From an uncultured Bacillota bacterium (lineage in GTDB: Bacteria > Bacillota > Clostridia > Lachnospirales > Lachnospiraceae), in NCBI GenBank assembly GCA_905200905.1, contig CAJKMA010000003.1:19241-83240 (forward strand): a DNA stretch of 64,000 nt. The letters are read 5' to 3'. Every line of letters begins with the position of its first letter. The stretch's first letter is position 1. A program made the translations under genes and the position numbers. Positions 8,548 through 16,945 of the stretch are shown here, in pieces. The notes beneath the pieces are model-generated. The model ran no database searches. It was not told the origin of the DNA and saw only the letters and a program-made list of their open reading frames with translations.

Positions 8548-8929
8548 GGTAAATTCTCCTTTTAGAATAGATTTTATATAAATTGTTGTTTTGTGTCATA
8601 TTTTGCTGCTTTTTCACTATAACACAAATAAGAAAAGAAGGGAATATAAAAAGGAACCCCTGTGTAGAGGGAATTTTTTATAAGAATCAGAAGAAGCTTT
8701 ACAGGATTAGAAAAGAGAGGGAGAGGAAAATTCTGTATAAAAACCACAGGATATTTAAGAATACATAGAAAAAACGGGTAAAATACATAAAAACAGCAAG
8801 ATATATAAAATAAAGCACAAGAATCGAGTAGAAGAATTTGAGAAAAAAGGTATACTAGAAATATCAAGACTGTTGTGCATTTGTACAACTTGGAAAACCA
8901 AAACCGCTTATTAAAGGAGGGTATTATTT
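8548..8929. promoter_or_regulatory. Divergent AraC / sugar-ABC control region
   Basis: This gap holds no convincing ORF. A TATACT at 8851-8856 could be the -10 of the ABC operon, but no good -35 is visible, which fits an activator-dependent promoter. Just downstream, GTTGT-N8-ACAAC (8872-8889) forms a dyad in the leader. The rest is purine-rich and AT-rich. AAAGGAGGG before 8930 is a strong ribosome binding site. Confidence 0.4.
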
Positions 8930-10297
8930 ATGAAACTGAAGAAGTTACTTGCAGTTATGCTTGCCGGAACAATGCTGTTAGGCAGTATGGCAGGATGTGG
9001 ACAGAAAGCAGAATCAGAAGACAAAGGAGATGCTAAGACAGAAGGAAACGCTGACGAAGGAAAAGATTCTGAAGGAAAAACAATTTCCGTAGCAGCTATT
9101 GAAACAGCGTATGGTTCTGAAATGTGGACAAAGGTAGCAGAAGCATTTACAGAAGAAACAGGAATCAACGTAGAATTAACAACAGATAAAAAATTAGAGG
9201 ATGTTATTGGACCATCTATGCAGGGTGGAGAATATCCAGATGTTGTTCATTTGGCTACAGGACGTGAGGCAGCTCTTACAGAACAGTTTATTAAAGATAA
9301 CTTGATTGCAGATATTACTGATGTGCTGGATATGACAGTACCGGGTGAAGAGGCAAAGGTTTCTGAAAAAATTGCAGGTGGATTTACCGATACTTCTCTG
9401 ACAAATCCATATGGAGATGGTAAAACTTACCTGGCTCCAATGTTCTATTCTCCATGCGGACTGTTCTATAATGCAGGCCTGTTTGAAGAAAAAGGCTGGA
9501 CAGTTCCAAAGACATGGGATGAAATGTGGGAACTTGGCGAGAAGGCAAAAGCAGAAGGTATTTCCTTATTTACATATCCTACAACAGGTTACTTTGATGC
9601 ATTTTTCTATGCATTAATGTATTCTGCAGGCGGTCCGGAATTCTTCGATAAAGCAACTCATTATGAAGAAGGAATCTGGGATACAGAAGAAGCTAAAACA
9701 TGTTTTGACATTGTAACAAAACTTGCATCATATACAAACCCAATTACACCGGCACAGGCAAATGATCAGGACTTTACTCAGAATCAGCAGTTAGTTCTGG
9801 ATAATAAAGCACTCTTTATGCCAAATGGTACTTGGATTGTAGGAGAAATGGCAGAAGCTCCAAGAGCTGAAGGCTTTAAATGGGGTATGACAGCTCTTCC
9901 AGCAGTGAAAGATGGCGGAGATCAGTACAGCTACACATGGTTTGAACAGTGCTGGGTTCCATCTGGTGCAGAAAACCAGGATGAAGCAAAACAGTTTATT
10001 TCCTTCCTGTATAGTGATAAAGCATGCGAAATCTTTGCAAAAGCTGGCGCTATTCAGCCTGTACTTAATATTGCAGAAAAACTGGAAGGCGATAACGTAA
10101 TGTTCTACTCTATCTATGACAATGGAGCAAAAGCTGCTATGGGTAACTTTGCACCGTTTGAAGCAACTGCAGGTCTTGATGTACGTCAGAATTTCTTTGA
10201 CCCTGTAAACTCTCTGGTTGAAGGCTCTATTACAGAAGACGACTGGGTGAAAGGAGTGAAAGAAGCAAGTGACCAGATGAGAGGGAAGCTGAAATAA
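8930..10297 (+). CDS. CUT1-type ABC sugar-binding lipoprotein
   Basis: This is a 455-aa extracellular solute-binding protein. The lipoprotein signal MKLKKLLAVMLAGTMLLGSMAGCG anchors it by the cysteine at residue 23. A low-complexity Glu/Lys/Gly linker follows, then a family 1 binding protein fold with SVAAIETAYGSEMWTKVAEAF, GEYPDVVHLATGR and NGTWIVGEMA. It delivers a sugar or oligosaccharide to the two permeases downstream. Like the other two CUT1 systems in this window it has no ATPase gene nearby, so it probably shares an MsmK/MsiK-type ATPase encoded elsewhere. The ligand is not predictable. Confidence 0.88.
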   Translation: MKLKKLLAVMLAGTMLLGSMAGCGQKAESEDKGDAKTEGNADEGKDSEGKTISVAAIETAYGSEMWTKVAEAFTEETGINVELTTDKKLEDVIGPSMQGGEYPDVVHLATGREAALTEQFIKDNLIADITDVLDMTVPGEEAKVSEKIAGGFTDTSLTNPYGDGKTYLAPMFYSPCGLFYNAGLFEEKGWTVPKTWDEMWELGEKAKAEGISLFTYPTTGYFDAFFYALMYSAGGPEFFDKATHYEEGIWDTEEAKTCFDIVTKLASYTNPITPAQANDQDFTQNQQLVLDNKALFMPNGTWIVGEMAEAPRAEGFKWGMTALPAVKDGGDQYSYTWFEQCWVPSGAENQDEAKQFISFLYSDKACEIFAKAGAIQPVLNIAEKLEGDNVMFYSIYDNGAKAAMGNFAPFEATAGLDVRQNFFDPVNSLVEGSITEDDWVKGVKEASDQMRGKLK

Positions 10298-10333
10298 TTC
10301 ACCTAAACAGTTACTTATAAGTAGACTGCTTTT

Positions 10334-10365
10334 GGGGCAGCAGGTGTCTGCTGCCCCTTCTTTGT
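10334..10365 (+). terminator. Hairpin between binding-protein and permease genes
   Basis: A perfect 10-bp GC-rich stem, GGGGCAGCAG and CTGCTGCCCC, has a GTGT loop (10334-10357) and is followed by TTCTTTG. It lies inside the operon. It probably attenuates transcription or protects the 3' end of the binding-protein mRNA, so that this protein is made in excess over the permeases. Confidence 0.75.
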
Positions 10366-10393
10366 TGCTATAAGAGAAAGGAATTGTGATTTT

Positions 10394-11278
10394 ATGAGAA
10401 AAAATAAAGACCGAAGCGTCTTCTTGTTCTTATGCGTTGCTCCGGCAGTAATTCTCTTTTTTATCTTTATGATTGTGCCTACGATAAATGTTTTTCGCAT
10501 GTCATTGTATGAAAGAGGCGCTTATTCTCCTACAGAGACTTTTGTAGGTCTGGATAACTTTAAACAGCTGTTTGCGGATTCTAATTTTATTCGCTCTATG
10601 CAGAACACTATTTTGTTAATTATTGTTGTAACCATTGTAACATTTGGATTTGCTTTAGTTTTTGCAGCAATTCTTACCAGAGAGAAAATCAAAGGGCAGA
10701 ACTTTTTCAGGGTTATTTTTTATATCCCTAATATTCTTTCTATTGTTGTTATTTCAGGTATTTTCTCTGCTATTTATAAACCAGAAAACGGAATGTTGAA
10801 CAGTATTATCGGGCTTTTTAGGGATATGACCAATCCTGTTTTGTGGAAAGGTGAGAAACTGGTTATGGTCAGCATTATCATTGCCATGGTGTGGCAGGCA
10901 ATTGGCTACTATATGGTTATGTATATGGCATCAATGGCCAGTGTACCCATGAGTTTATATGAAAGTGCCAGCCTGGATGGGGCAGGACGTATGACACAGT
11001 TTTTCCAGATTACACTGCCGCTTATTTGGACAAATATCCGTACAACACTGACATTTTTCATTATTTCTACTATCAATATGGCATTCCTGTTTGTAAAAGC
11101 CATGACTTCTGGTGGTCCAAATGGTGCGTCAGAAGTTGCCCTGAGCTATATGTATGGACAGAAAGATGCTGGATTATATGGTTATAGTATGGCTATTGGA
11201 GTAGTAATCTTTGTCTTTTCCTTTGCACTGTCTGCACTGGTAAATAAGGCAACAGAACGTGAACCATTGGAATTCTAG
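10394..11278 (+). CDS. CUT1 sugar ABC permease (MalF-like)
   Basis: This is a 294-aa inner-membrane permease with about six helices. The first is at about residues 8-32, followed by a periplasm-side loop and the helix FIRSMQNTILLIIVVTIVT. The cytoplasmic EAA loop, which docks on the ATPase, reads ESASLDGAGRMTQFFQITLPL at about residues 193-213. An AAAGGA lies before ATG 10394. The next gene follows after 15 nt and is its heterodimer partner. Confidence 0.88.
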   Translation: MRKNKDRSVFLFLCVAPAVILFFIFMIVPTINVFRMSLYERGAYSPTETFVGLDNFKQLFADSNFIRSMQNTILLIIVVTIVTFGFALVFAAILTREKIKGQNFFRVIFYIPNILSIVVISGIFSAIYKPENGMLNSIIGLFRDMTNPVLWKGEKLVMVSIIIAMVWQAIGYYMVMYMASMASVPMSLYESASLDGAGRMTQFFQITLPLIWTNIRTTLTFFIISTINMAFLFVKAMTSGGPNGASEVALSYMYGQKDAGLYGYSMAIGVVIFVFSFALSALVNKATEREPLEF

Positions 11279-11293
11279 AAAGGAGAGCAAAAG

Positions 11294-12193
11294 ATGAATC
11301 AAGGAAATGAAACTCATACAGCTACCTTAGGTCAGAAGCTGTATAAGGTCTTTATATATTTTGTGCTGGCTCTGCTTGCTGTGGTTATTATTGTACCCGT
11401 TGCCTGGGTGTTTATGGCATCCATTAAACAGAACAGTGAGTTTTATGGAAATCCATGGGCATTGCCAAAAGGCGTTTTCTTGCAGAACTTTATAGATGCC
11501 TGGAGTGGTGCAAAGATGGGTGAGTATATGATTAACTCCGTCTTTGTAACCGCATTAGCACTGGTAATTCTTTTGGTGGTTGCATTACCAGCAGCATACT
11601 GTCTGGCACGTATGAAATTTAGAGGCAGAAAATTCTTAAACGTTGCATTTATGGCTGGTTTATTTATTAATGTAAACTATATCGTAGTACCAATTTTCTT
11701 GATGCTTCGTGATGGAGATAACTGGTTTAAATCATTGCTGGGAAGAACCTTTTTACTGAACAATCTGTTTGTATTGGCAATTGTATATGCTGCTACGGCG
11801 CTTCCTTTTACAATTTATCTGTTAAGTGGCTATTTTGCAACACTGGCACACGATTATGAAGAAGCCGCCTATATAGATGGAGCAGGTTATACAACCACCA
11901 TGGTGAAGATTATCTTCCCTATGGCAAAGCCTTCTATTATTACCATTATTTTGTTTAATTTCCTCTCCTTCTGGAATGAATATATTATTTCCATGACGTT
12001 GATGAATTCAGCAAAGGGAACAAGAACCTTGCCGGTTGGTCTTCTGAATCTGATGCAGGCACAGCAGTCTGCAGCTCAGTATGGAACCATGTATGCAGGT
12101 CTTGTATTGGTAATGCTGCCTACACTGATTCTCTATATTTGTGTACAGAAACAATTGACCCAGGGTATGACTGTGGGCGGACTGAAAGGATAA
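11294..12193 (+). CDS. CUT1 sugar ABC permease (MalG-like)
   Basis: This is a 299-aa MalG-type permease, partner of the preceding gene. About six helices are visible, with the EAA loop EEAAYIDGAGYTTTMVKIIFP near residues 190-210. The terminus GMTVGGLKG matches the typical MalG ending (EG-x-T-x-G-x-x-KG). The ribosome binding site is AAAGGAGAG. The gene runs almost directly into a small membrane protein gene. Confidence 0.88.
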   Translation: MNQGNETHTATLGQKLYKVFIYFVLALLAVVIIVPVAWVFMASIKQNSEFYGNPWALPKGVFLQNFIDAWSGAKMGEYMINSVFVTALALVILLVVALPAAYCLARMKFRGRKFLNVAFMAGLFINVNYIVVPIFLMLRDGDNWFKSLLGRTFLLNNLFVLAIVYAATALPFTIYLLSGYFATLAHDYEEAAYIDGAGYTTTMVKIIFPMAKPSIITIILFNFLSFWNEYIISMTLMNSAKGTRTLPVGLLNLMQAQQSAAQYGTMYAGLVLVMLPTLILYICVQKQLTQGMTVGGLKG

Positions 12194-12203
12194 GGTGATG
12201 AGA

Positions 12204-12398
12204 ATGAAATTCTGGAAAGAACATGCTACACTTCGTATGGCGCTCTTAATCATTTTGTTTGTACTGTCACTGTTTCTGGTTATTGCGGGATGGAAGATGA
12301 CAGGACAGCTGAAAGGACTTGGAATGATGGTGCTTGGAACAGGAACTTTATTAATTGCCCTGGCTATCTACAATGCACCGTTTAAAGATGCAAAATAA
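12204..12398 (+). CDS. Small two-helix membrane protein at the end of the sugar ABC operon
   Basis: A protein of about 64 aa with two hydrophobic helices (ALLIILFVLSLFLVIAGW and MMVLGTGTLLIALAIY) separated by a short polar turn. I place the start at ATG 12204 because AAGGTGAT, a good anti-SD match, lies just before it. ATG 12198 and GTG 12195 are alternatives. It sits 10 nt after the MalG-like gene and before the operon terminator. No family was recognised. An accessory role in the transporter is only suggested by position. Confidence 0.6.
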   Translation: MKFWKEHATLRMALLIILFVLSLFLVIAGWKMTGQLKGLGMMVLGTGTLLIALAIYNAPFKDAK

Positions 12399-12407
12399 AT
12401 ACTGGAG

Positions 12408-12451
12408 AAAGAGGTTGTCGTTATATACAGATATGCGGCGGCCTCTTTTTT
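12408..12451 (+). terminator. Terminator of the sugar ABC operon
   Basis: A 13-bp stem pairs 12408-12420 with 12436-12448, including three G-U pairs, and ends in a T-run. Confidence 0.8.
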
Positions 12452-12453
12452 GA

Positions 12454-12482
12454 TTGCAAGGCTTTGGCTTTCATGGTAGTAT
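12454..12482 (+). promoter_or_regulatory. Predicted promoter of the methyltransferase-hslO-nadE operon
   Basis: TTGCAA at 12454-12459 and TAGTAT at 12477-12482 are 17 bp apart. TGG just before the -10 gives an extended -10. It begins three bases after the preceding terminator. Confidence 0.55.
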
Positions 12483-12509
12483 TATTTGGTACAGAAAGGA
12501 TGTGCTGAT

Positions 12510-13301
12510 ATGAGTTCTTATGAGAGCTTTGCCAGAGTTTATGATTTGTTCATGGATAATATTCCCTATGAGCAATGGTGTGAATATCTCACCCAACTTT
12601 TAAAGGAATATGGAGCCACAGATGGTCTGGTGCTTGAGCTAGGGTGTGGAACTGGAAATATGACCAGACTTTTAGCAGATAAGGGATATGACATGATTGG
12701 TGTGGACAATGCCCCAGATATGCTGGAAATCGCCATGGAAAAGAAGGAAACAGAGGGACAGGATATATTATATCTTTTGCAGGATATGCGGGAATTTGAA
12801 CTGTATGGAACCGTAAAAGCAGCGGTATCTCTTTGCGATAGTATGAATTACATTTTGGAAGAAGAGGAATTGTTGCAGGTGTTCAGACTGGTGAATAATT
12901 ACCTGGATCCAGGCGGTATGTTTATCTTTGATTTAAATACAGAGTACAAATACAGAGAGATTTTAGGAGAACAGACCATAGCAGAAAATAGAGAGGATGC
13001 TAGTTTTATCTGGGATAACTATTATGATCAGGAAGAACAGATAAATGAGTATGATTTAGCGCTCTTTATTCCGGAAAAAATACAAGGAGAAACTTTGTAT
13101 CGGAAGTATGAAGAAATTCATTATCAAAGGGCTTATGAAATAGAAACAGTAAAGGAACTGCTGGAACAAGCAGGAATGGAGTTTGTGGCAGTTTATGATG
13201 CTTTTACGCATAACACCCCAAATCCTTACAGTGAAAGGGTATATATCATAGCTAGGGAAAAGGGAAAAACATTAGAAAATAAGAATAAAAAGGAGAGTTA
13301 A
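12510..13301 (+). CDS. SAM-dependent class I methyltransferase
   Basis: This is a 263-aa Rossmann-fold methyltransferase. Motif I is VLELGCGTGNMTRLLADKG, with the acidic ribose-binding end in MIGVDNAPDML and the motif around DMREFELYG. I chose ATG 12510 because AGAAAGGA precedes it by about 9 nt and the protein then begins MSSYESFARVYDLFMDN, the usual opening of this group. A longer frame from TTG 12486 is unlikely. It ends one base before hslO. The substrate is unknown. Confidence 0.82.
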   Translation: MSSYESFARVYDLFMDNIPYEQWCEYLTQLLKEYGATDGLVLELGCGTGNMTRLLADKGYDMIGVDNAPDMLEIAMEKKETEGQDILYLLQDMREFELYGTVKAAVSLCDSMNYILEEEELLQVFRLVNNYLDPGGMFIFDLNTEYKYREILGEQTIAENREDASFIWDNYYDQEEQINEYDLALFIPEKIQGETLYRKYEEIHYQRAYEIETVKELLEQAGMEFVAVYDAFTHNTPNPYSERVYIIAREKGKTLENKNKKES

Positions 13302-13302
13302 G

Positions 13303-14187
13303 ATGGGAGATTATATTGTTCGGGCAACAGCGGCAAATAGCCAGATTCGTGCCTTTGCAGCTACAACACGGGAGTTGGTAGAATATGCAAGAGCTGCACA
13401 TAATACTAGCCCTGTAGCAACGGCAGCTCTAGGACGACTGCTCACTGCAGGTTCTATGATGGGAATTATGATGAAAGGTGACAAGGATCTTCTGACCCTG
13501 CAGATTCATGCCAGCGGTCCATTAAATGGCATGACAGTAACTGCGGACGCAAAAGGAAATGTAAAGGGCTATGTAGGAAATCCCAATGTTGTGATTCATG
13601 CCAATGAAAAAGGCAAATTAGATGTAGCAGGGGCTGTGGGCATTGGATTTATGAATGTGATTAAAGATATGGGGTTAAAGGAACCGTATCTGGGTCAAAC
13701 AGAGCTGCGAACCAGTGAAATTGCAGAAGATTTGACTTATTATTTTGCTACTAGCGAACAGGTACCATCTTCCGTAGGATTAGGAGTTCTTATGGAAAAA
13801 GATAATACAGTGAAGCAAGCTGGAGGCTTTATTTTGCAGTTAATGCCTTTTACAGAGGAGGAGGTTATTAATCGCCTAGAAGATAATCTAAAACGTGTTA
13901 CTTCTGTAACAGGAATGCTGGAAGAGGGAAAAACGCCGGAAGGAATTCTGGAGACTTTGTTAGAAGGATTTGATATTGAGATTAATGATCGGGTTCCAAC
14001 ACAGTTTCATTGCAATTGCAGCAAGGAACGTGTAGAAAAAGCTTTAATTAGCATTGGACGAAAAGAAATTCAGGAGATGATTGATGAAGGAAAAGAAATT
14101 GAAATGAACTGTCATTTCTGTAATAAAAATTATAAGTTTTCTGTAGAGGATTTGAAGAGAATCCTGAGGGAATGCAGAAGAAGATAG
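13303..14187 (+). CDS. hslO: Hsp33 redox-regulated chaperone
   Basis: Hsp33 is a cytoplasmic holdase that is switched on when its zinc-bound cysteines are oxidised. The 294-aa protein has the family opening DYIVRATAANSQIRAFA and the C-terminal redox centre. CNC in FHCNCSKERV and CHFC in MNCHFCNKNYKF give the C-x-C and C-x-x-C pairs. The fold core is complete. It is placed in an operon with nadE and a C-S lyase, which hints at a redox or thiol theme but does not prove it. Confidence 0.93.
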   Translation: MGDYIVRATAANSQIRAFAATTRELVEYARAAHNTSPVATAALGRLLTAGSMMGIMMKGDKDLLTLQIHASGPLNGMTVTADAKGNVKGYVGNPNVVIHANEKGKLDVAGAVGIGFMNVIKDMGLKEPYLGQTELRTSEIAEDLTYYFATSEQVPSSVGLGVLMEKDNTVKQAGGFILQLMPFTEEEVINRLEDNLKRVTSVTGMLEEGKTPEGILETLLEGFDIEINDRVPTQFHCNCSKERVEKALISIGRKEIQEMIDEGKEIEMNCHFCNKNYKFSVEDLKRILRECRRR

Positions 14188-14231
14188 ACGGATTGAAAGT
14201 CTTGGTAAAAGGCAGAAAGGTGTGGTGAAAT

Positions 14232-16145
14232 ATGAAAGACGGATTCATCAAAGCAGCAGCGGCAACACCAAGGATTCAGGTGGCGGATTGTGTAAATAAT
14301 ACCAGGGAAATCATTGAAAAAGCAAAGGAAATGAGCCAGGCAGGAGCCAGGATTTTAGTTTTTCCTGAACTTTGTGTTACAGGATATACTTGTGGAGATT
14401 TGTTTTGGCAGGAAAGACTTCTGGTATCTGCAAAAGAACAGCTTTTGAAAACAGCAGCGGCATTAAAAAATGTAGAGGGCCTTATTTTTATAGGGCTGCC
14501 GCTGGTGTTTGAAGGGAAACTTTATAATACAGCAGCAGTTTTAAACAGAGGGGAAATTTTGGGGATCGTGCCTAAAATCCATCTGCCTAATTATGGTGAA
14601 TTTTATGAAGCACGGCACTTTACTTCTGGAAAAGGCGTGGAGGGAATTCTAAAGTTTGGTGATCAAGAAGTAAGATTTGGCAGCAATCTTCTCTTTACCT
14701 GTGAAGAAATGCCAGAACTTACTGTAGCAGTGGAAATTTGTGAAGATTTATGGGCTCCAAATCCTCCAAGTGTGAAGCATGCCATGGCAGGGGCAACCGT
14801 AATCGTGAACTTGTCTGCTAGTGATGAAACCGTTGGAAAGGCGGATTATCGCCGAGCATTAGTAAAGGGGCAGTCAGCAAGAATTCGATGTGGGTATGTA
14901 TATGCCACAGCTGGAAATGGAGAATCTACGCAAGACTTAGTATTTGGAGGGCAGAATCTGATTTGTGAGGACGGAAGTATTCTGGCAGAAGCAGAAATGT
15001 TCCAGAACCAGACCATTTACGGAACTTTTGATATTCAGAAGCTTTGTGGGGAAAGACGGAGAATTTCTACTTGGAAGGGAGAGGCTTGCCAAGGATATAC
15101 TAGGATTGCCTTTCATCTACCTAAGGAAGAAACTAGGATAGAAGGAGGAGTTACAGCCAATCCTTTTGTACCAGAGGAGATAAGCGAAAGAAAGAGTAGA
15201 TGTGATGAAATTCTTACAATTCAGGCAATGGGGCTAGTAAAGCGTCTGGAACATACTCACAGCAAAGGGGCTGTTTTGGGTATTTCAGGCGGACTGGATT
15301 CGACTCTGGCACTTTTGGTAACAGCAAGAGCTTTTGATATCCTAGGATTGAATAGAAGTGGAATTATTGCTGTTACGATGCCTTGTTTTGGCACTACAGA
15401 CCGAACTTATACCAATGCCTGCGAACTTACTAGAGGTTTGGGAGCCACGTTGATGGAAGTTGACATAAAGAAGGCTGTTCTTCAGCATTTTCAGGATATA
15501 GGACAAGATTTTAATAATCATGATGTAACTTTTGAAAATGCTCAGGCAAGAGAGAGAACGCAGGTGATTATGGACATTGCCAATCAAAAAGGCAGCATGG
15601 TAATTGGAACAGGAGATTTATCTGAACTGGCGCTTGGATGGGCAACCTATAATGGAGATCATATGTCTATGTATGGAGTAAATGGTTCAGTACCTAAAAC
15701 TTTGGTGCGGCATCTTGTTCAGTATTATGCAGATACATGTGGGCAAGAGACAATTGCTAAGATTCTTCTAGATGTTCTAGATACACCGGTAAGTCCGGAA
15801 CTACTTCCTCCAGAAGATGGTAAAATTTCACAGAAAACAGAGGATTTAGTTGGACCTTATGAGCTTCATGACTTCTTCCTATACTATATGTTAAGATTTC
15901 ACTTTTCTCCAGGGAAGATCTACCGTATGGCAAAACTGGCTTTTACAGGACTTTATGAAGATGCGGTGATTTTAAAATGGCTGAAAAAGTTTTATTGGAG
16001 ATTCTTTACCCAGCAATTTAAACGTTCTTGTCTTCCTGACGGTCCAAAAGTAGGCAGTGTGGCTGTTTCTCCAAGAGGGGATTTGCGGATGCCAAGTGAT
16101 GCTTGTGTGCGTATCTGGATGGATGAAATTGAAAGTCTATCATAG
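14232..16145 (+). CDS. nadE: Glutamine-dependent NAD(+) synthetase
   Basis: This is a 637-aa two-domain enzyme that makes NAD from nicotinic acid adenine dinucleotide, using glutamine as nitrogen donor. The N-terminal nitrilase-type amidase carries the Glu-Lys-Cys triad in VFPELCVTGY, VPKIHLPNYGEF and VEICEDLW. The C-terminal synthetase has the PP-loop GISGGLDSTLALL at about 353-365 and GTGDLSELALGW. The length fits the fused glutaminase/synthetase type. The ribosome binding site is AAAGGTGTGG before ATG 14232. Confidence 0.94.
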   Translation: MKDGFIKAAAATPRIQVADCVNNTREIIEKAKEMSQAGARILVFPELCVTGYTCGDLFWQERLLVSAKEQLLKTAAALKNVEGLIFIGLPLVFEGKLYNTAAVLNRGEILGIVPKIHLPNYGEFYEARHFTSGKGVEGILKFGDQEVRFGSNLLFTCEEMPELTVAVEICEDLWAPNPPSVKHAMAGATVIVNLSASDETVGKADYRRALVKGQSARIRCGYVYATAGNGESTQDLVFGGQNLICEDGSILAEAEMFQNQTIYGTFDIQKLCGERRRISTWKGEACQGYTRIAFHLPKEETRIEGGVTANPFVPEEISERKSRCDEILTIQAMGLVKRLEHTHSKGAVLGISGGLDSTLALLVTARAFDILGLNRSGIIAVTMPCFGTTDRTYTNACELTRGLGATLMEVDIKKAVLQHFQDIGQDFNNHDVTFENAQARERTQVIMDIANQKGSMVIGTGDLSELALGWATYNGDHMSMYGVNGSVPKTLVRHLVQYYADTCGQETIAKILLDVLDTPVSPELLPPEDGKISQKTEDLVGPYELHDFFLYYMLRFHFSPGKIYRMAKLAFTGLYEDAVILKWLKKFYWRFFTQQFKRSCLPDGPKVGSVAVSPRGDLRMPSDACVRIWMDEIESLS

Positions 16146-16165
16146 AAGTACACGGAGGTGACAGT

Positions 16166-16945
16166 ATGGTTGATATTTGTTTACAATTGATTATTTACAG
16201 CTTTTTAGGATGGTGCTGCGAGAGTATTTATTGTTCTCTTGGTCGGGGAGAATGGATTAACCGTGGATTTTTGACAGGACCTTTTTGTCCTATTTATGGG
16301 GTAGGAGCTGTGGTAACATTAACTCTTCTGAAACATCTTCCTAAGAGCGCAATGATTGTATTTTTAGGAGGAATGCTTATTACCTCTACTTTGGAATATT
16401 TTACAAGTTGGTTGATGGAAAAGCTTTTTAATGCCAGATGGTGGGACTATTCCAAACGTCCGTTTAATATAAAAGGAAGGGTATGTCTGTTGAATTCAAC
16501 ATTGTTTGGATTGCTTTGTTTATTCCTCATGTTTGATTTAAATCCACGAATTGAAAGGTTTTTAGCAATTTTTAGTCTGGATTTTAAATGGGGATTCTTG
16601 GCAGCCTTTTGCCTGTATTTTATAGCAGATTTAGCATTGGCTGTGAAGAGTGCTATGGGTATTAATGTCAGACTTCGTGTGCTTACAGAGCTTCGGGAAG
16701 AGTTGCAGGAGAAGTATCAGGAGTGGAGTGCAAAGCTGGAGTTTGCGCAGTTGGAAGAGAAAATTTTAAGTGCAGATATCAGAGAGGAATTGTTGGAAAA
16801 ATTCCATAAAAAGCAAAAAGAAGTTGGATTTTTTGAACGTCGTCTTATGAAGTCTTTCCCAGAAATGGTAAATAAAAGTTATCCGGAACGTTTAGAAGAA
16901 CTAAAAAGAAGTTTAAAGAAAAGAAAACAGGAGGAGGAAAAGTGA
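16166..16945 (+). CDS. CmpB-like (PF06541) putative ABC-type IV membrane protein
   Basis: A 259-aa membrane protein beginning with a helix that contains FLGWCCESIYCSL, followed by WINRGFLTGPFCPIYGVGA. These motifs mark the family called putative ABC-transporter type IV, or CmpB. About five helices fill the first 165 residues. The last 90 residues are charged, coiled-coil-like and cytoplasmic. No ATPase or binding protein is adjacent, so a transport role is not supported here. The gene overlaps the next start by 4 nt. Confidence 0.75.
   Translation: MVDICLQLIIYSFLGWCCESIYCSLGRGEWINRGFLTGPFCPIYGVGAVVTLTLLKHLPKSAMIVFLGGMLITSTLEYFTSWLMEKLFNARWWDYSKRPFNIKGRVCLLNSTLFGLLCLFLMFDLNPRIERFLAIFSLDFKWGFLAAFCLYFIADLALAVKSAMGINVRLRVLTELREELQEKYQEWSAKLEFAQLEEKILSADIREELLEKFHKKQKEVGFFERRLMKSFPEMVNKSYPERLEELKRSLKKRKQEEEK

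Noticed and set aside
8574..8888. Minus-strand 104-aa frame upstream of the sugar ABC operon.
   Set aside because: It is a hydrophobic, low-complexity translation of a purine-rich control region, with no start signal.
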